The notes under the pieces: model-generated | Seen by the model: the letters and a program-made list of their open reading frames with translations, nothing else | Told to the model about the DNA's origin: nothing | Databases searched by the model: none | Program-made: the position numbers and the translations under genes | Assembly: GCA_016788165.1 (NCBI GenBank) | Contig: JAEUTH010000022.1 | Location: 1-64,000 of the forward strand | Reading direction: 5' to 3' | Source: Bacteroidia bacterium | GTDB taxonomy: Bacteria; Bacteroidota; Bacteroidia; AKYH767-A; OLB10 | Length of the DNA: 64,000 nucleotides | Part shown: positions 28,266 through 37,600 of the stretch, piece after piece | Layout of the letters: each line of letters starts with the position of its first letter | How positions within the stretch are numbered: position 1 is the stretch's first letter

Positions 28266-28838
28266 ATGAATGTTTCGCAACAACAAACCTATACTGGAAT
28301 AAAATCGTACCGCATACTTATGTGGCTGGCTATGGTAAGCATGTTTATGATTTTTGCCGGCTACACCAGCGGCTACATTGTACGCATGGCCGAAGGCAAC
28401 TGGACAACTTTTAAACTGCCACAGCAGTTTTTATATTCAACTATTGTAATTTTAGTTAGCAGTGTATTTATGCAGGCTGCTGTTTTTGCAGCAAAAGCCA
28501 ATAAATATCAAACCATTAAAAGCACCTTGTTAATTACATTGTTACTGGGTCTTGTTTTTGTTTTACTGCAGTTTTTAGGGTGGAATGATATGGTTAGCCG
28601 CAATTTATTTTTTGTAGCCAAAAACCCCGCAACTTCATTTGTATATGTAATTACAGGTGTGCATTTACTGCATTTGTTGGGTGGTATTATTTACCTGATG
28701 TATGTAAACTACTTTGCATTACGCGATCGTTACAACAGCAACAATTATTTTGCAATTACACAATGCGCTACATACTGGCATTTTCTCGGTGCATTATGGT
28801 TGTACCTCTATTTGTTTTTTGTGGTTACAGGTAGCTAA
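28266..28838 (+). CDS. Cytochrome c oxidase subunit III family protein
   Basis: 190 residues with five hydrophobic helices, the short form of heme-copper oxidase subunit III. Diagnostic pieces are FAGYTSGYIVR in helix 1, WNDMVSRNLFFV before helix 4, ITGVHLLHLLGGI in helix 4 and CATYWHFLGALWLYLYLFF in the last helix. Subunit III stabilises the oxidase and its proton delivery. Subunits I and II are not in the window, so this is a detached part of the oxidase locus or a second subunit-III copy. It is co-oriented with heme O synthase and ends at a terminator. Confidence 0.92.
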   Translation: MNVSQQQTYTGIKSYRILMWLAMVSMFMIFAGYTSGYIVRMAEGNWTTFKLPQQFLYSTIVILVSSVFMQAAVFAAKANKYQTIKSTLLITLLLGLVFVLLQFLGWNDMVSRNLFFVAKNPATSFVYVITGVHLLHLLGGIIYLMYVNYFALRDRYNSNNYFAITQCATYWHFLGALWLYLYLFFVVTGS

Positions 28839-28863
28839 AAAAAATTTTATATCTATAAACCTT

Positions 28864-28897
28864 ACCTGTATGGCAACATGCCATACAGGTTTTTTTG
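28864..28897 (+). terminator. Terminator after oxidase subunit III
   Basis: A perfect 11-bp stem ACCTGTATGGC / GCCATACAGGT (28864-28874 and 28880-28890) with loop AACAT, followed by a run of seven T. It closes the heme O synthase/oxidase unit. Confidence 0.95.
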
Positions 28898-29023
28898 TGG
28901 CCTTACTAATTAGCACTTTTTTTAAATTACACTGTAACTTTAAATAGCTGCAAATCGTATTATGAAAACAAAACCAACGAGTTGTAATGTTTTAAAAACA
29001 TGTAACCCTTAAAAATTCTTTTT

Positions 29024-30376
29024 ATGAAAAAAGCAATAACCTGTTTACTGTTACTCGTAAGTACTGCCATAGTAGCCCAAAACGAAGTAAATGGAACGTT
29101 TACATCCATCGAAATTTCGGGCTCAGCAAAGGTGTTTATCAAACAAAGTGAGCAAAGCAGTGTAATGATAACCGGTAACCGCCAACCCGATGATGTAGAT
29201 ATAAAAGATAACACCTTGCATTTGTCAAACCTTTATGCACAACCGATATATGTACAAATGCCCACCTTAAACAAGATAGAAATTAGTGGTAATGGCGAAA
29301 TAACTATTGACTCGGCCTTTACAATTGATGTATTAAACATTGAAGTATCGGGCAATGGAAAAAACAAATTAAATATTAACGGAGGCATTGTAAATATTGA
29401 AGCAAGCGGTAATTACAATGCTACTTTATCGGGCAAAGCCGATGTACTTAATGCAAAAATTTCGGGCAAGTCGTCTGTTGATGCCGATAATTTAGTGGTT
29501 AAAAACAGCCACATTAAAATAAGCGGCTTGGGTAAGTTTTCGTTAGATGTGCGCGATAGCTTAGAAACACAAATTAGCGGCAAAGGCACCGTAGCTTATA
29601 AAACCACACCTGCCTATTTACAAACCGACAACAGCGGTACGGCACGTATGGGGCAAGGTAGTGATTGTGGCAACGATACCACACGTATTAATATTGGCAA
29701 AACCGAAGTATTAATTGTTGACGATGGTCACATCAGTTTTGATATGGATGAGCCACGCAAAGCCCAGTTTCATTGGGCTGGTTTCGAAATGGGTTTAAAT
29801 AATTACCTCAATGCCGATGGCAAGTTAGAAGCGCCCGATGGCTACAGCCATTTAGAATTGCGTACTGGCAAGGCTGTTTTTGTAAACCTAAACCTGGCCG
29901 AATACAAAATAAAACTACCCGATGAGCGCTTTATGATTGGCACCGGCTTTGGCTTTGCTTTTCGTAATTATTACTTCGCCAATAAAGATTCGATACTGGT
30001 ATCAGGTGTATCGCCACTAACAGTAGAGGCAGCAACCAAAACGTATGATAAATACAAATTAGCGGTTGATTATATTACTGTACCACTGCTGTTCGAATTA
30101 AATACCAATACCGTAAACAAACATTCCTTTCATATTAATGCCGGTTTGGTGTTTGGCTGCCGCATAGGCTCACGCGTAAAAGTACGCAGCGATGATGGTA
30201 AAGAAAAAGTGTATAACGATTTTAATCTGAATCAGTTTATGGTTGATACACGTGTTGGTATTGGTTTTGGTTCGTTTAATGTGTTTGCAACTTACAGCCT
30301 TACCGATTTGTTTAAGGAAAACAAAGGCCCACAATTAACACCCGTTACTGTAGGTATTACACTGCTTGGCTTTTAG
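29024..30376 (+). CDS. DUF2807 (GIN-domain) protein fused to an outer-membrane-barrel-like half
   Basis: 450 residues with signal peptide MKKAITCLLLLVSTAIVAQ. Residues about 25-200 are the DUF2807 putative adhesin fold: FTSIEISGSAKVFIKQSEQ and repeated I-SGxG/SGN turns (KIEISGNGEITI, IEVSGNGKNKL, IEASGNYNATL, KISGLGKFSL), which form a beta-helix. The second half (from about 250) has alternating strands such as HWAGFEMGLNNYL, FMIGTGFGFAFRNYYF and VDTRVGIGFGSFNVFATYSL, ending with PVTVGITLLGF, like small PorT-type outer-membrane barrels. The fusion suggests a surface-exposed adhesin-like part anchored by a barrel. Ligand unknown. Confidence 0.82.
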   Translation: MKKAITCLLLLVSTAIVAQNEVNGTFTSIEISGSAKVFIKQSEQSSVMITGNRQPDDVDIKDNTLHLSNLYAQPIYVQMPTLNKIEISGNGEITIDSAFTIDVLNIEVSGNGKNKLNINGGIVNIEASGNYNATLSGKADVLNAKISGKSSVDADNLVVKNSHIKISGLGKFSLDVRDSLETQISGKGTVAYKTTPAYLQTDNSGTARMGQGSDCGNDTTRINIGKTEVLIVDDGHISFDMDEPRKAQFHWAGFEMGLNNYLNADGKLEAPDGYSHLELRTGKAVFVNLNLAEYKIKLPDERFMIGTGFGFAFRNYYFANKDSILVSGVSPLTVEAATKTYDKYKLAVDYITVPLLFELNTNTVNKHSFHINAGLVFGCRIGSRVKVRSDDGKEKVYNDFNLNQFMVDTRVGIGFGSFNVFATYSLTDLFKENKGPQLTPVTVGITLLGF

Positions 30377-30430
30377 GTATCTGCCAGATTTAGTGCGTTT
30401 AACTACTTTTAAAACGCTACCTGCTTTTTT

Positions 30431-30475
30431 ATTAAATCAAAGGCTGCCCGATACAGGCAGCCTTCGCTTTTTAAA
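30431..30475 (+). terminator. Terminator-like hairpin, repeat copy A
   Basis: AAGGCTGCC, loop CGATACA, GGCAGCCTT, then CGCTTTTT. The 34 bases 30431-30464 are identical to 58571-58604, the terminator behind the malate-synthase-like gene. It lies about 55 bp past the DUF2807 gene. Confidence 0.8.
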
Positions 30476-30585
30476 CATTGGTTTCCGACAAAAATAAGAA
30501 GAGAAAATCAATCACAGATAAACTATGCATAAAAGCAGCTTTTAGAACCAAATATAGAAAGCAAGCCCCCTTTTAAGAATCGAAG

Positions 30586-30876
30586 ATGGAAATTTGCTTG
30601 GATTTGATAAGCGGTTTCCGCCAATCTTTTTCAGGGTTTTTCCAGAATGTAACCTTGCACCCCAACCCGGCCAGCACACAGCTTACAGTGCAGGTGCCTA
30701 ATGCAAACATGGTATATGTAACTGTTGCTATTTATGATGTTATAGGCAACATATTGCAAGCACCTGCAATAAAAGAAATAAGCAATGACAGTTTTACAGT
30801 TGATATAAACCATTTAAGCACCGGTATGTATTTTATAAAAGTAAACCACCGGGTGTTACGGTTTGTAAAACAGTAA
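30586..30876 (+). pseudogene. Orphan T9SS sorting domain (gene remnant)
   Basis: A 96-codon frame that is only a T9SS sorting domain: a 20-residue non-signal leader (MEICLDLISGFRQ...) and then LHPNPASTQLTVQVPNAN...YDVIGNILQAP...GMYFIKVNHRVLRFVKQ. There is no export signal and no passenger, so it cannot function as a T9SS client. From base 30657 to the stop it is nearly identical to the end of the gene at 61458-63020. It is best read as a displaced copy or the remnant of a deleted gene. Confidence 0.8.
30657..30873 (+). repeat. Sorting-domain DNA repeat, copy 1
   Basis: 217 bases aligned without gaps to 62801-63017, about 207 identical by hand count. Similarity starts sharply at GCACCCCAACCCGG and ends at the stop codon; flanks are unrelated. 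Confidence 0.9.
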
Positions 30877-30884
30877 AGTACTTA

Positions 30885-30918
30885 AAAACAAAGCCCCGCA
30901 TTTGCGGGGCTTTGTTTT
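30885..30918. terminator. Bidirectional terminator between convergent genes
   Basis: A stem of up to 16 bp, AAAACAAAGCCCCGCA (30885-30900) against TGCGGGGCTTTGTTTT (30903-30918), with T-runs on both strands. It serves the orphan domain from the left and the 708-residue T9SS gene from the right, overlapping the latter's stop codon. Confidence 0.93.
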
Positions 30919-33043
30919 AATGCATAATAATCAGTTTTTCGAGCAATGAAATTTCTTCGTTTTCGACCTGTATAAAATACATGCCATCGTTTAAAAACGA
31001 AGCATCTAAACGCAAGGTTGCTTGTTGGCTATCACTTGCAACATATTGTTTTACCTGCTTTATTAATTGCATGTTCAGGTTATAAATTTTTAGTTGTACT
31101 GCACCGCTCACATTGTTCAACTGCATATAAAACTCAGTTTTAGCCGGGTTGGGAAACAACAGCATACTTGCCTTTTGTTGGTTTGGCTGTACGGTATGGT
31201 TTTCGGGTTTGTTATTACCTATACGGTAACCGTTACAACCATCAATATAAGCATTAAACACCGTACCGTATTGTGCAATAAACCCATTGGCAAGTACCAC
31301 TTCGGTTCCGGCATCATAATCAACAATGGATGGTGCCATAATCATTTCGGCCGATGTAATAGTACCCGATGCTTCATTTTTAGTATTACCATACCAGTTT
31401 ACATTACTAAAACTGGTGTTGGTAAAGCAACCATAATAAGCAGGTAGCATGGCATAGTAGGTTTCCCAAATACCGGTAGCTACCTGGTTTACCACCCACA
31501 TCGACATATCGTCAAGCGGGTCAACAGCGCATTGGCTATAATCGCCTCCGCGGCCATCGGCATCGGTATTTGTGCCACTATGATAAAACACACCATTAGG
31601 TAATGTGCCCAATGGGTCGCCACTGTTACGCGAGTTATAGGCTGCACTTTGATAGTAACTGGCATTAAAAATACTGTAAGTAACCACTGCATCGTTAGCT
31701 GCATTAACTGCAATACTGGGGTGGTAGGTAGAGGTATTGCCATTGACATCGTCAATAAAACCGGTTTGATACACGGTGTTATTACCCGGGTTAACAGCCC
31801 AAAAAAGTGTAGAAGTACGGGTGGTTAAACCGGTTGCCGGTAAAAATACAGGATGTGTACACCACAGATAACCATTACGATATACGCTGTTTGATAACAT
31901 GCTGGCACCAAATGTATTTACGAATGTAAAAGTTTGCCCGCCTAATTGTTTGGGGCAACGGCTACTATCGCTGGCAAAGGCTTGCCAGGGCGATGTGGCA
32001 TAGCTGGTTGATGTAACTAATTGTGCCGAGCTGTTTATGTAATAGGTTGACAAGTACCCTAAGCCTCCACTATTGGGGTTGCCAGTTTTGGTAAGGTATA
32101 ATTTGTCGAGGGTATTATCGTATGTAAAGGCGGGTGCAGCCAACCAAAGCTGTGGGAATGTATAATAAGATGTTGATGCAGCAGCATAAACTTGCGATTT
32201 ATTAAAAACATAAATACCGTTTACGTTGTTGCCGCAAAGTATGTTGCCCGCAACACATATCCAATCTTTATTAAAACCTATCATGGCAAAATCCATCCAG
32301 GATGTGTTATTGGCATCCACATCTAAATCGTACCAATACCAACCTTGTGTAGGGTCGTTGTTGTTGCTTACCAATAATCTGAAATTGGAGTTGATGTTGC
32401 CGGCACTACAACCATTGGGGCCACTTTTACCTAATGCCAAGGCTACAAAACGTTGTCCAAAAGGGTCGTACATAATGCGTGGGTCAAACACAAAACCGCT
32501 CATGCCGAAAAAAGCCCCTAATGTAACTTCGCTAATTATGGCACCGGTTTGTTTGTTTAATATACGTGCATCGTCATTAGCCATCACCACAATGTGATTA
32601 GGGCCTGCAGCAATTTGTGCATCGCTTGGATTTAAATTACCCGGTTGGTTACCCAAGCCCGTGCGGCCGGGAGTTTGCGAGGTAATTTTTTGTGCAACCA
32701 TATTTTCGGGAGGTGCGCTTACATTGGGTTGTGTGGGTAAATAAGTGGGTGCTGTTTTATATGAATCGTGCACTACGGTAAACTGTTCAATCGTTTTTTG
32801 TAGTTCGGCTTCATGTAATGCTTTTTGAGCATCGGCATCTAAACGTAATTTTTTAGGATAAAACTGTTCAACCAAACGTGGTTCTGCTTTATACTTAATA
32901 TTTAGTGGCGATGCTTCGGCTTCCTTAATAGATAACATGTATCCACTCGGTGCCGAAATAACTCCCGGTGTGCCATTTATTATTTCTTGCGCTATTGCCT
33001 GGCTGGCACTTATGAGGCAACAGAGTACAATGAGTTTTTTCAT
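30917..33043 (-). CDS. T9SS type A sorting-domain protein, 708 residues
   Basis: Signal peptide at about 1-18 (MKKLIVLCCLISASQAIAQ). The N-terminal third is charged and probably extended. The core from about 130 has AAGPNHIVVMANDDARILNK, FVFDPRIMYDPFGQRFVALALG, WYWYDLDVDANNTSWMDFAMIGF and SWQAFASD-type strands, which look like a propeller; DGRGGDYSQCAVDPLDDMSMW near 490 may bind calcium. Cysteines are frequent. The tail (MLLFPNPAKTEFYMQLN...GMYFIQVENEEISLLEKLIIMH) is a T9SS sorting domain. The gene starts 2 bp after the stop of the tail-fibre-like gene, so the two are almost certainly co-transcribed. Function unknown. Confidence 0.88.
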   Translation of the reverse strand: MKKLIVLCCLISASQAIAQEIINGTPGVISAPSGYMLSIKEAEASPLNIKYKAEPRLVEQFYPKKLRLDADAQKALHEAELQKTIEQFTVVHDSYKTAPTYLPTQPNVSAPPENMVAQKITSQTPGRTGLGNQPGNLNPSDAQIAAGPNHIVVMANDDARILNKQTGAIISEVTLGAFFGMSGFVFDPRIMYDPFGQRFVALALGKSGPNGCSAGNINSNFRLLVSNNNDPTQGWYWYDLDVDANNTSWMDFAMIGFNKDWICVAGNILCGNNVNGIYVFNKSQVYAAASTSYYTFPQLWLAAPAFTYDNTLDKLYLTKTGNPNSGGLGYLSTYYINSSAQLVTSTSYATSPWQAFASDSSRCPKQLGGQTFTFVNTFGASMLSNSVYRNGYLWCTHPVFLPATGLTTRTSTLFWAVNPGNNTVYQTGFIDDVNGNTSTYHPSIAVNAANDAVVTYSIFNASYYQSAAYNSRNSGDPLGTLPNGVFYHSGTNTDADGRGGDYSQCAVDPLDDMSMWVVNQVATGIWETYYAMLPAYYGCFTNTSFSNVNWYGNTKNEASGTITSAEMIMAPSIVDYDAGTEVVLANGFIAQYGTVFNAYIDGCNGYRIGNNKPENHTVQPNQQKASMLLFPNPAKTEFYMQLNNVSGAVQLKIYNLNMQLIKQVKQYVASDSQQATLRLDASFLNDGMYFIQVENEEISLLEKLIIMH

Positions 33044-33045
33044 AC

Positions 33046-34491
33046 TTATTTTTTTGCCTCTAAGTTTTCAATTTGTGTTTGCATGGCATCCATACGCTTT
33101 TGTTGCTGTATGATATATAAGGTAAGTTCTTCAATTTTTCTGATCATCTCAGCCGAAGTTTTACCTACTTCCAAACCTTCGCTTTCAATGATGGAGCCTT
33201 TGGTTACATCGGGTAAATGTTTGTTCTCTTTAATAAATGATTCTACTTCGCTAAGGGGGCGTAGGTTATAATCATCAGCAAAAACATAATCGCACCAGCC
33301 CGTTGATACGCGTACTTCGGTTGCACGCACAGTACCGCAAACATTTAATTTGTACGCATTTACTGCTGTACCAATAGATACACTGCCATCGTTGTGCACA
33401 AACATGGCTTCGGGGGTAGTAACTATTGCACCGGCATTGGCACCCGATGTGGGGCTTACATTAAAAGTTAAATAGCCTGATGTAGGATTAAAGTTTACCA
33501 AACCTGCATAGCCGGTAGTCATAACCCTGGTTCCGCCATCGTAATATGAATTAAAGTACAAGCCGGGCCAGTCGGCTACAATGGATATACCGGCACTGTT
33601 TGTACTTCTGCGAAACAAACTCACCGTGTTACCTATAGCACCGTTTACGGTTAATTTGGCTAATGTAGGCGATGTAGTACCAATACCTACATTACCCGAT
33701 TTAAATAAGCCTGACGAGCTGCACAAAAATAAGTTACCCGGTGTAGCTGATATGGGTGCATAAGGCAATATAGCCAAATCGTTGCCACTACGGTAGATAG
33801 AACTTGTGTTTGCCTCGCCCACATTTAAAGTGCCCGAGTTTACCAAAACCGTATTGCTTGTCGAGATTGTAACGGCATTAGTCCCCGATATTTCGTTTTT
33901 AATAACATACTCGGCAGCTCCACTATTGTTTACCAGTAAACCTGTTTTCCATTGTGGTACTCCTGTTTGTGAGTATTGGGTTACTGCTTCGTAACCATTA
34001 GCCGTACGGTCTAACGATAATTTGGTGCCATTGGTGGTAGAAGTAATTTTAAGCTCTGCCAGTCCATTGTCGTTTACATGCAACCTGGAGGCAGGTGCAT
34101 TGGTGCCTATACCAATATAATTGGTTGCAGCAGTTACCGATAACGATGAGTTGCCCAATGCAATGTTTCTGATTGCAAAATTATCGGTACCCAGTGTACC
34201 TGTTTGCCATGTGGGGCTACCATTGGTGCGATAACTTACTGACGAGGTTGAGGCGCTGTTAGCACGGTCTAAAATCAGGTTAGCGGTACCGGTAGTTGAT
34301 TTAAAGTTCATACTGGCATTGCCGGCACGTTGTACATCTAAAACAAATGCCGGGTTGGTTGTGCCGATACCAACCAGGTCGCCATTGTTTTGTAAAATAG
34401 TTTTGCCTGCACCGCCACTAATAAATTGCGCCTGTGCTTGTAAGCATAATAGGGTGCTTACGGTTACCAATAAGTAGGTGATTTTTTTCAT
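33046..34491 (-). CDS. Tail-fibre-like secreted protein with coiled-coil C-terminus
   Basis: 481 residues from ATG at 34491 (MKKITYLLVTVSTLLCLQAQAQ), chosen for the signal peptide. The body has repeating beta segments with VGIGTTNPAFVLDVQ, YIGIGTNAPASRLHV and GNVGIGTTSPTLAKLTV, typical of Bacteroidota tail-fibre-domain proteins. The C-terminus has the common WCDYVFADDYNLRPLSEVES...NKHLPDV segment followed by a trimerising coiled coil (MIRKIEELTLYIIQQQKRMD). Such ends act as intramolecular chaperones in phage fibres; cleavage or assembly is not shown here. It lies between the sensor kinase and a T9SS gene on the same strand. Confidence 0.85.
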   Translation of the reverse strand: MKKITYLLVTVSTLLCLQAQAQFISGGAGKTILQNNGDLVGIGTTNPAFVLDVQRAGNASMNFKSTTGTANLILDRANSASTSSVSYRTNGSPTWQTGTLGTDNFAIRNIALGNSSLSVTAATNYIGIGTNAPASRLHVNDNGLAELKITSTTNGTKLSLDRTANGYEAVTQYSQTGVPQWKTGLLVNNSGAAEYVIKNEISGTNAVTISTSNTVLVNSGTLNVGEANTSSIYRSGNDLAILPYAPISATPGNLFLCSSSGLFKSGNVGIGTTSPTLAKLTVNGAIGNTVSLFRRSTNSAGISIVADWPGLYFNSYYDGGTRVMTTGYAGLVNFNPTSGYLTFNVSPTSGANAGAIVTTPEAMFVHNDGSVSIGTAVNAYKLNVCGTVRATEVRVSTGWCDYVFADDYNLRPLSEVESFIKENKHLPDVTKGSIIESEGLEVGKTSAEMIRKIEELTLYIIQQQKRMDAMQTQIENLEAKK

Positions 34492-34542
34492 AAGATTAAG
34501 TAATTTTTGTTTGACGAATATACGTTGTCTGCAAGCAAAAGC

Positions 34543-34575
34543 ACCCCCATAAACATGTAGGTTGTTTATGGGGGT
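34543..34575 (-). terminator. Hairpin downstream of the sensor kinase gene
   Basis: A perfect 12-bp stem ACCCCCATAAAC / GTTTATGGGGGT (34543-34554 and 34564-34575) with a 9-base loop. On the minus strand it follows the kinase stop and is trailed by a weak T-rich stretch (GCTTTTGC). It is probably a terminator or attenuator between the kinase and the next gene. Confidence 0.65.
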
Positions 34576-34604
34576 TAAGCATTGCAAATTTGTTTTAACA
34601 GTTA

Positions 34605-37600
34605 CTATAACTGCACAGTTAAAACAATAGTAGTTCCCTGTGTTTTGTATGAGGCTATGTGCAATGTTCCATTTATAGCTTGGGCCCTATACCGCATATT
34701 GGCCAAGCCATATCCATTGCCAGGGTTTAAAGTTGCACCAACATCAAAGCCTACACCATTATCAGTTATATTAAGGGTAAGTTTTTTCTTGTAAAAATGC
34801 AGGTTAATTTTCAGGTGATTGCATTGGGCATATTTTGCAGCATTGTTAACGGCTTCTTTAAAAATTAAATAAATATGGTTCTTCACTTCTAATGTGAGCA
34901 TTTGTTTATTGGCAAAGTCGGGCATGTTTATTTCGTATGCAATATTTTTTGCCTCCAGTAAAGTTGATGCATAACTACGCATGCGTGTAGTTAAATCGTT
35001 CATCGAATCGTTAGCAGGATTTATGCTCCAAATTATATCATACATACTGTTTAATAATTTTTGGCTGCGTTCATTAATTTTAATCAATGCATTTCTGCTT
35101 TCGTTGTCGGCCTTGGGTTGAAATGCTTTACTGATAATATTAATACTGCTTAAAGTGCCACCAATTTCATCGTGTAAATCGCGTGATATGCGTTCGCGGA
35201 TAGCCTGTAATTTTTTTATGTTCCGTTGTTTGATATAAAAGTAGGTGTAAATACCACCGGAAGTAACAATTAGTATGCTAGCGTAAAACCACCAGGTTTG
35301 CCACCAGGGTTGTTGTATTATGAAATGATACACAGCCGGTTTCGACCATAAATTACCATCTAAGGTACTACGTACTTCAAAAGTATAATTGCCCGGTTTT
35401 AAAAAATAAAACGAAAGATTTTGAGTGTTGTTAATGGTAGTAAAGCTGCTCATTAAAGGTTGAAGCCTGTATGCATATATAAAGTTGTTCGATGCATTTA
35501 AGCATACAGCAGTATATGTAAGGTTAAGTTGATTACTGCTATTTGTAAAGTTGCCCCTTAAGTTTATGGGTAAATCGTTTCCGCTGTTGCTAACCTGGGT
35601 AATGTACGTATTAGGTATGTTTTGGTTTGTTGTTAAGTTGTTTAAATTAATTTGCTGCAAAGTTAAATTACCCGAAGCCACTAAATAATCAACACCGCCC
35701 TGGGTCTTGTGCATAAGTGTTATTTGGGGGCATTGTTTTAATGCATTTGTATAAGGAATGGTTGTAAATTTTAGCGTTCGCACATCTAAGGCCACAATGT
35801 GTTGTATGGTAGCTACGTATAATATGTGGTTAATTAAAACACCGCTGTAGCAATAGTTTTTAATGGGATAGTGTGGTAAATTATAGCGCATACTACGCTT
35901 GGTTTTGGTATTGTAACTAAAAACACCATGACTTTGTGTGATAATCCAGATGTTGCTATTGCTATCGGCTACAAGTCCGGTTACAATAAAGTAGTCGTAG
36001 TTTTTTTGGTTTACAACTAAAGGTACTTTTTCAAACCTGCCTGTTTTATTATTAAAGCAGACTAACGGACCGCCCTGATTGTAACCGGCATACAAAGTTT
36101 CATTAGAAAAAGCATAGTACGATATGTTACGAATGGGCAAATAATCGGGATGATTGGGCGCCAAATAATTTGCGAAAAAACGTTTATAGCTATCGTTACT
36201 ATCTAACATAATAACACCTTTGCCGGCACCATAACACAACCATTTTCGTTTTTCCGAGTCGGTAAACAGTGCAGTAGTGCCTTTGTTTTGCAATGTGTCA
36301 TTAATAATACTAAATGGCTTAAGTACAGGCCCGTCAGTATCTAACTTATAAAAACCGGTTGTGCTTGATACATATAATTTATTGTTGATGTTAGAAATAG
36401 ATGCGATATAATTAGAAGTGGGGTTGCTATATTTTTTTTTGATATTAAAGCTGCTGTCAGTACAAATAATGCCGGCTCCAAATGTGTACCAACAATATAA
36501 ATCGGCTACTTGTAACACACCTTCAACTGATGCTGTTGAAGTGCCATCGTCCAAACTGTATATATTACTTTTTGTATCAGTAGCCTTAATTAAAAACAAG
36601 CCCGTTGCACTGCTAATCCAAAAGTTATTAAAGGCATCTTTACACACATGCATAAATACTTTTTTTATTTGCAGTTTGCCATTAACATTCAGTGTAAAAG
36701 TGGTTAGTTGTTGGGTATTCAAATCTAATGTATGCAAACCGTCTTCGGCACCAATCCATAAGGTGTTGTTATCTGCGTAAAGCGATTTAGCCGAGTTTAT
36801 TCCATTTTTTGTTGCGGTAGTTGGTAGTTTTAAAATTTGAAGCTTATTATCTTTTACAACTTCAAACTGTTTCATGTATTTGCTGAAATAATACGTATTG
36901 CGGGGCACATCAAAATACACAGCACTTAAAGCAAAATCAGAATCGGTTAAACAACGTATTGGCTCAAATTCCGAAAAAAAGGTTTTTGTATTTACATTCA
37001 GAAATCCATATTTATTGGATGTTTTAAAGCAGCCAAAAATTAATATGCTGCTGTCGGCATCCATAAATGAAATGCCTCCTATAAAATTTTCGACTTTGCC
37101 ATTAATCATGCATGTGTGCTGTGCCGTGCAATTGAGATACCGGTCAAAAAAAAACACTTGGTCAAACGTACCAATTACCACACTGCCATTTTTAAGCATT
37201 TGAATGGTTGTTATATTGGCATTGTTGCCTGCTTTAATTGCGGCAGGCTTTATCATTTCATTTACAAATTGAAAACTATTAGTATTAAAAACATGTAACC
37301 CCGATACGGTAGCTATCAGCAGCAAACTATCGTTAAACACCACAATATTTTGTACGATGCCATTTTGTAATGCATTTGGTTTACTTATATCTTCATAATA
37401 ATTATAAAATTTTTGGCCATCAAAACGGCTTAAACCTTCATGTGTGGCAAGCCATAAAAAGCCCTTACTATCAACCACCGTTTTGTAAATGATATTGCTG
37501 GGCAAACCATCGCTAAATGTAAACAACTGCGCATCTATTTGCTTCGAAATATATTGCCCGTTCACATTTGAAAAAAACAAAAGGCAAAACACTAAAAACA

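Noticed and set aside
28714-28947. A plus-strand frame overlapping the end of oxidase subunit III
   Set aside because: It reads through the terminator hairpin at 28864-28897 in another frame and is best explained as a shadow.
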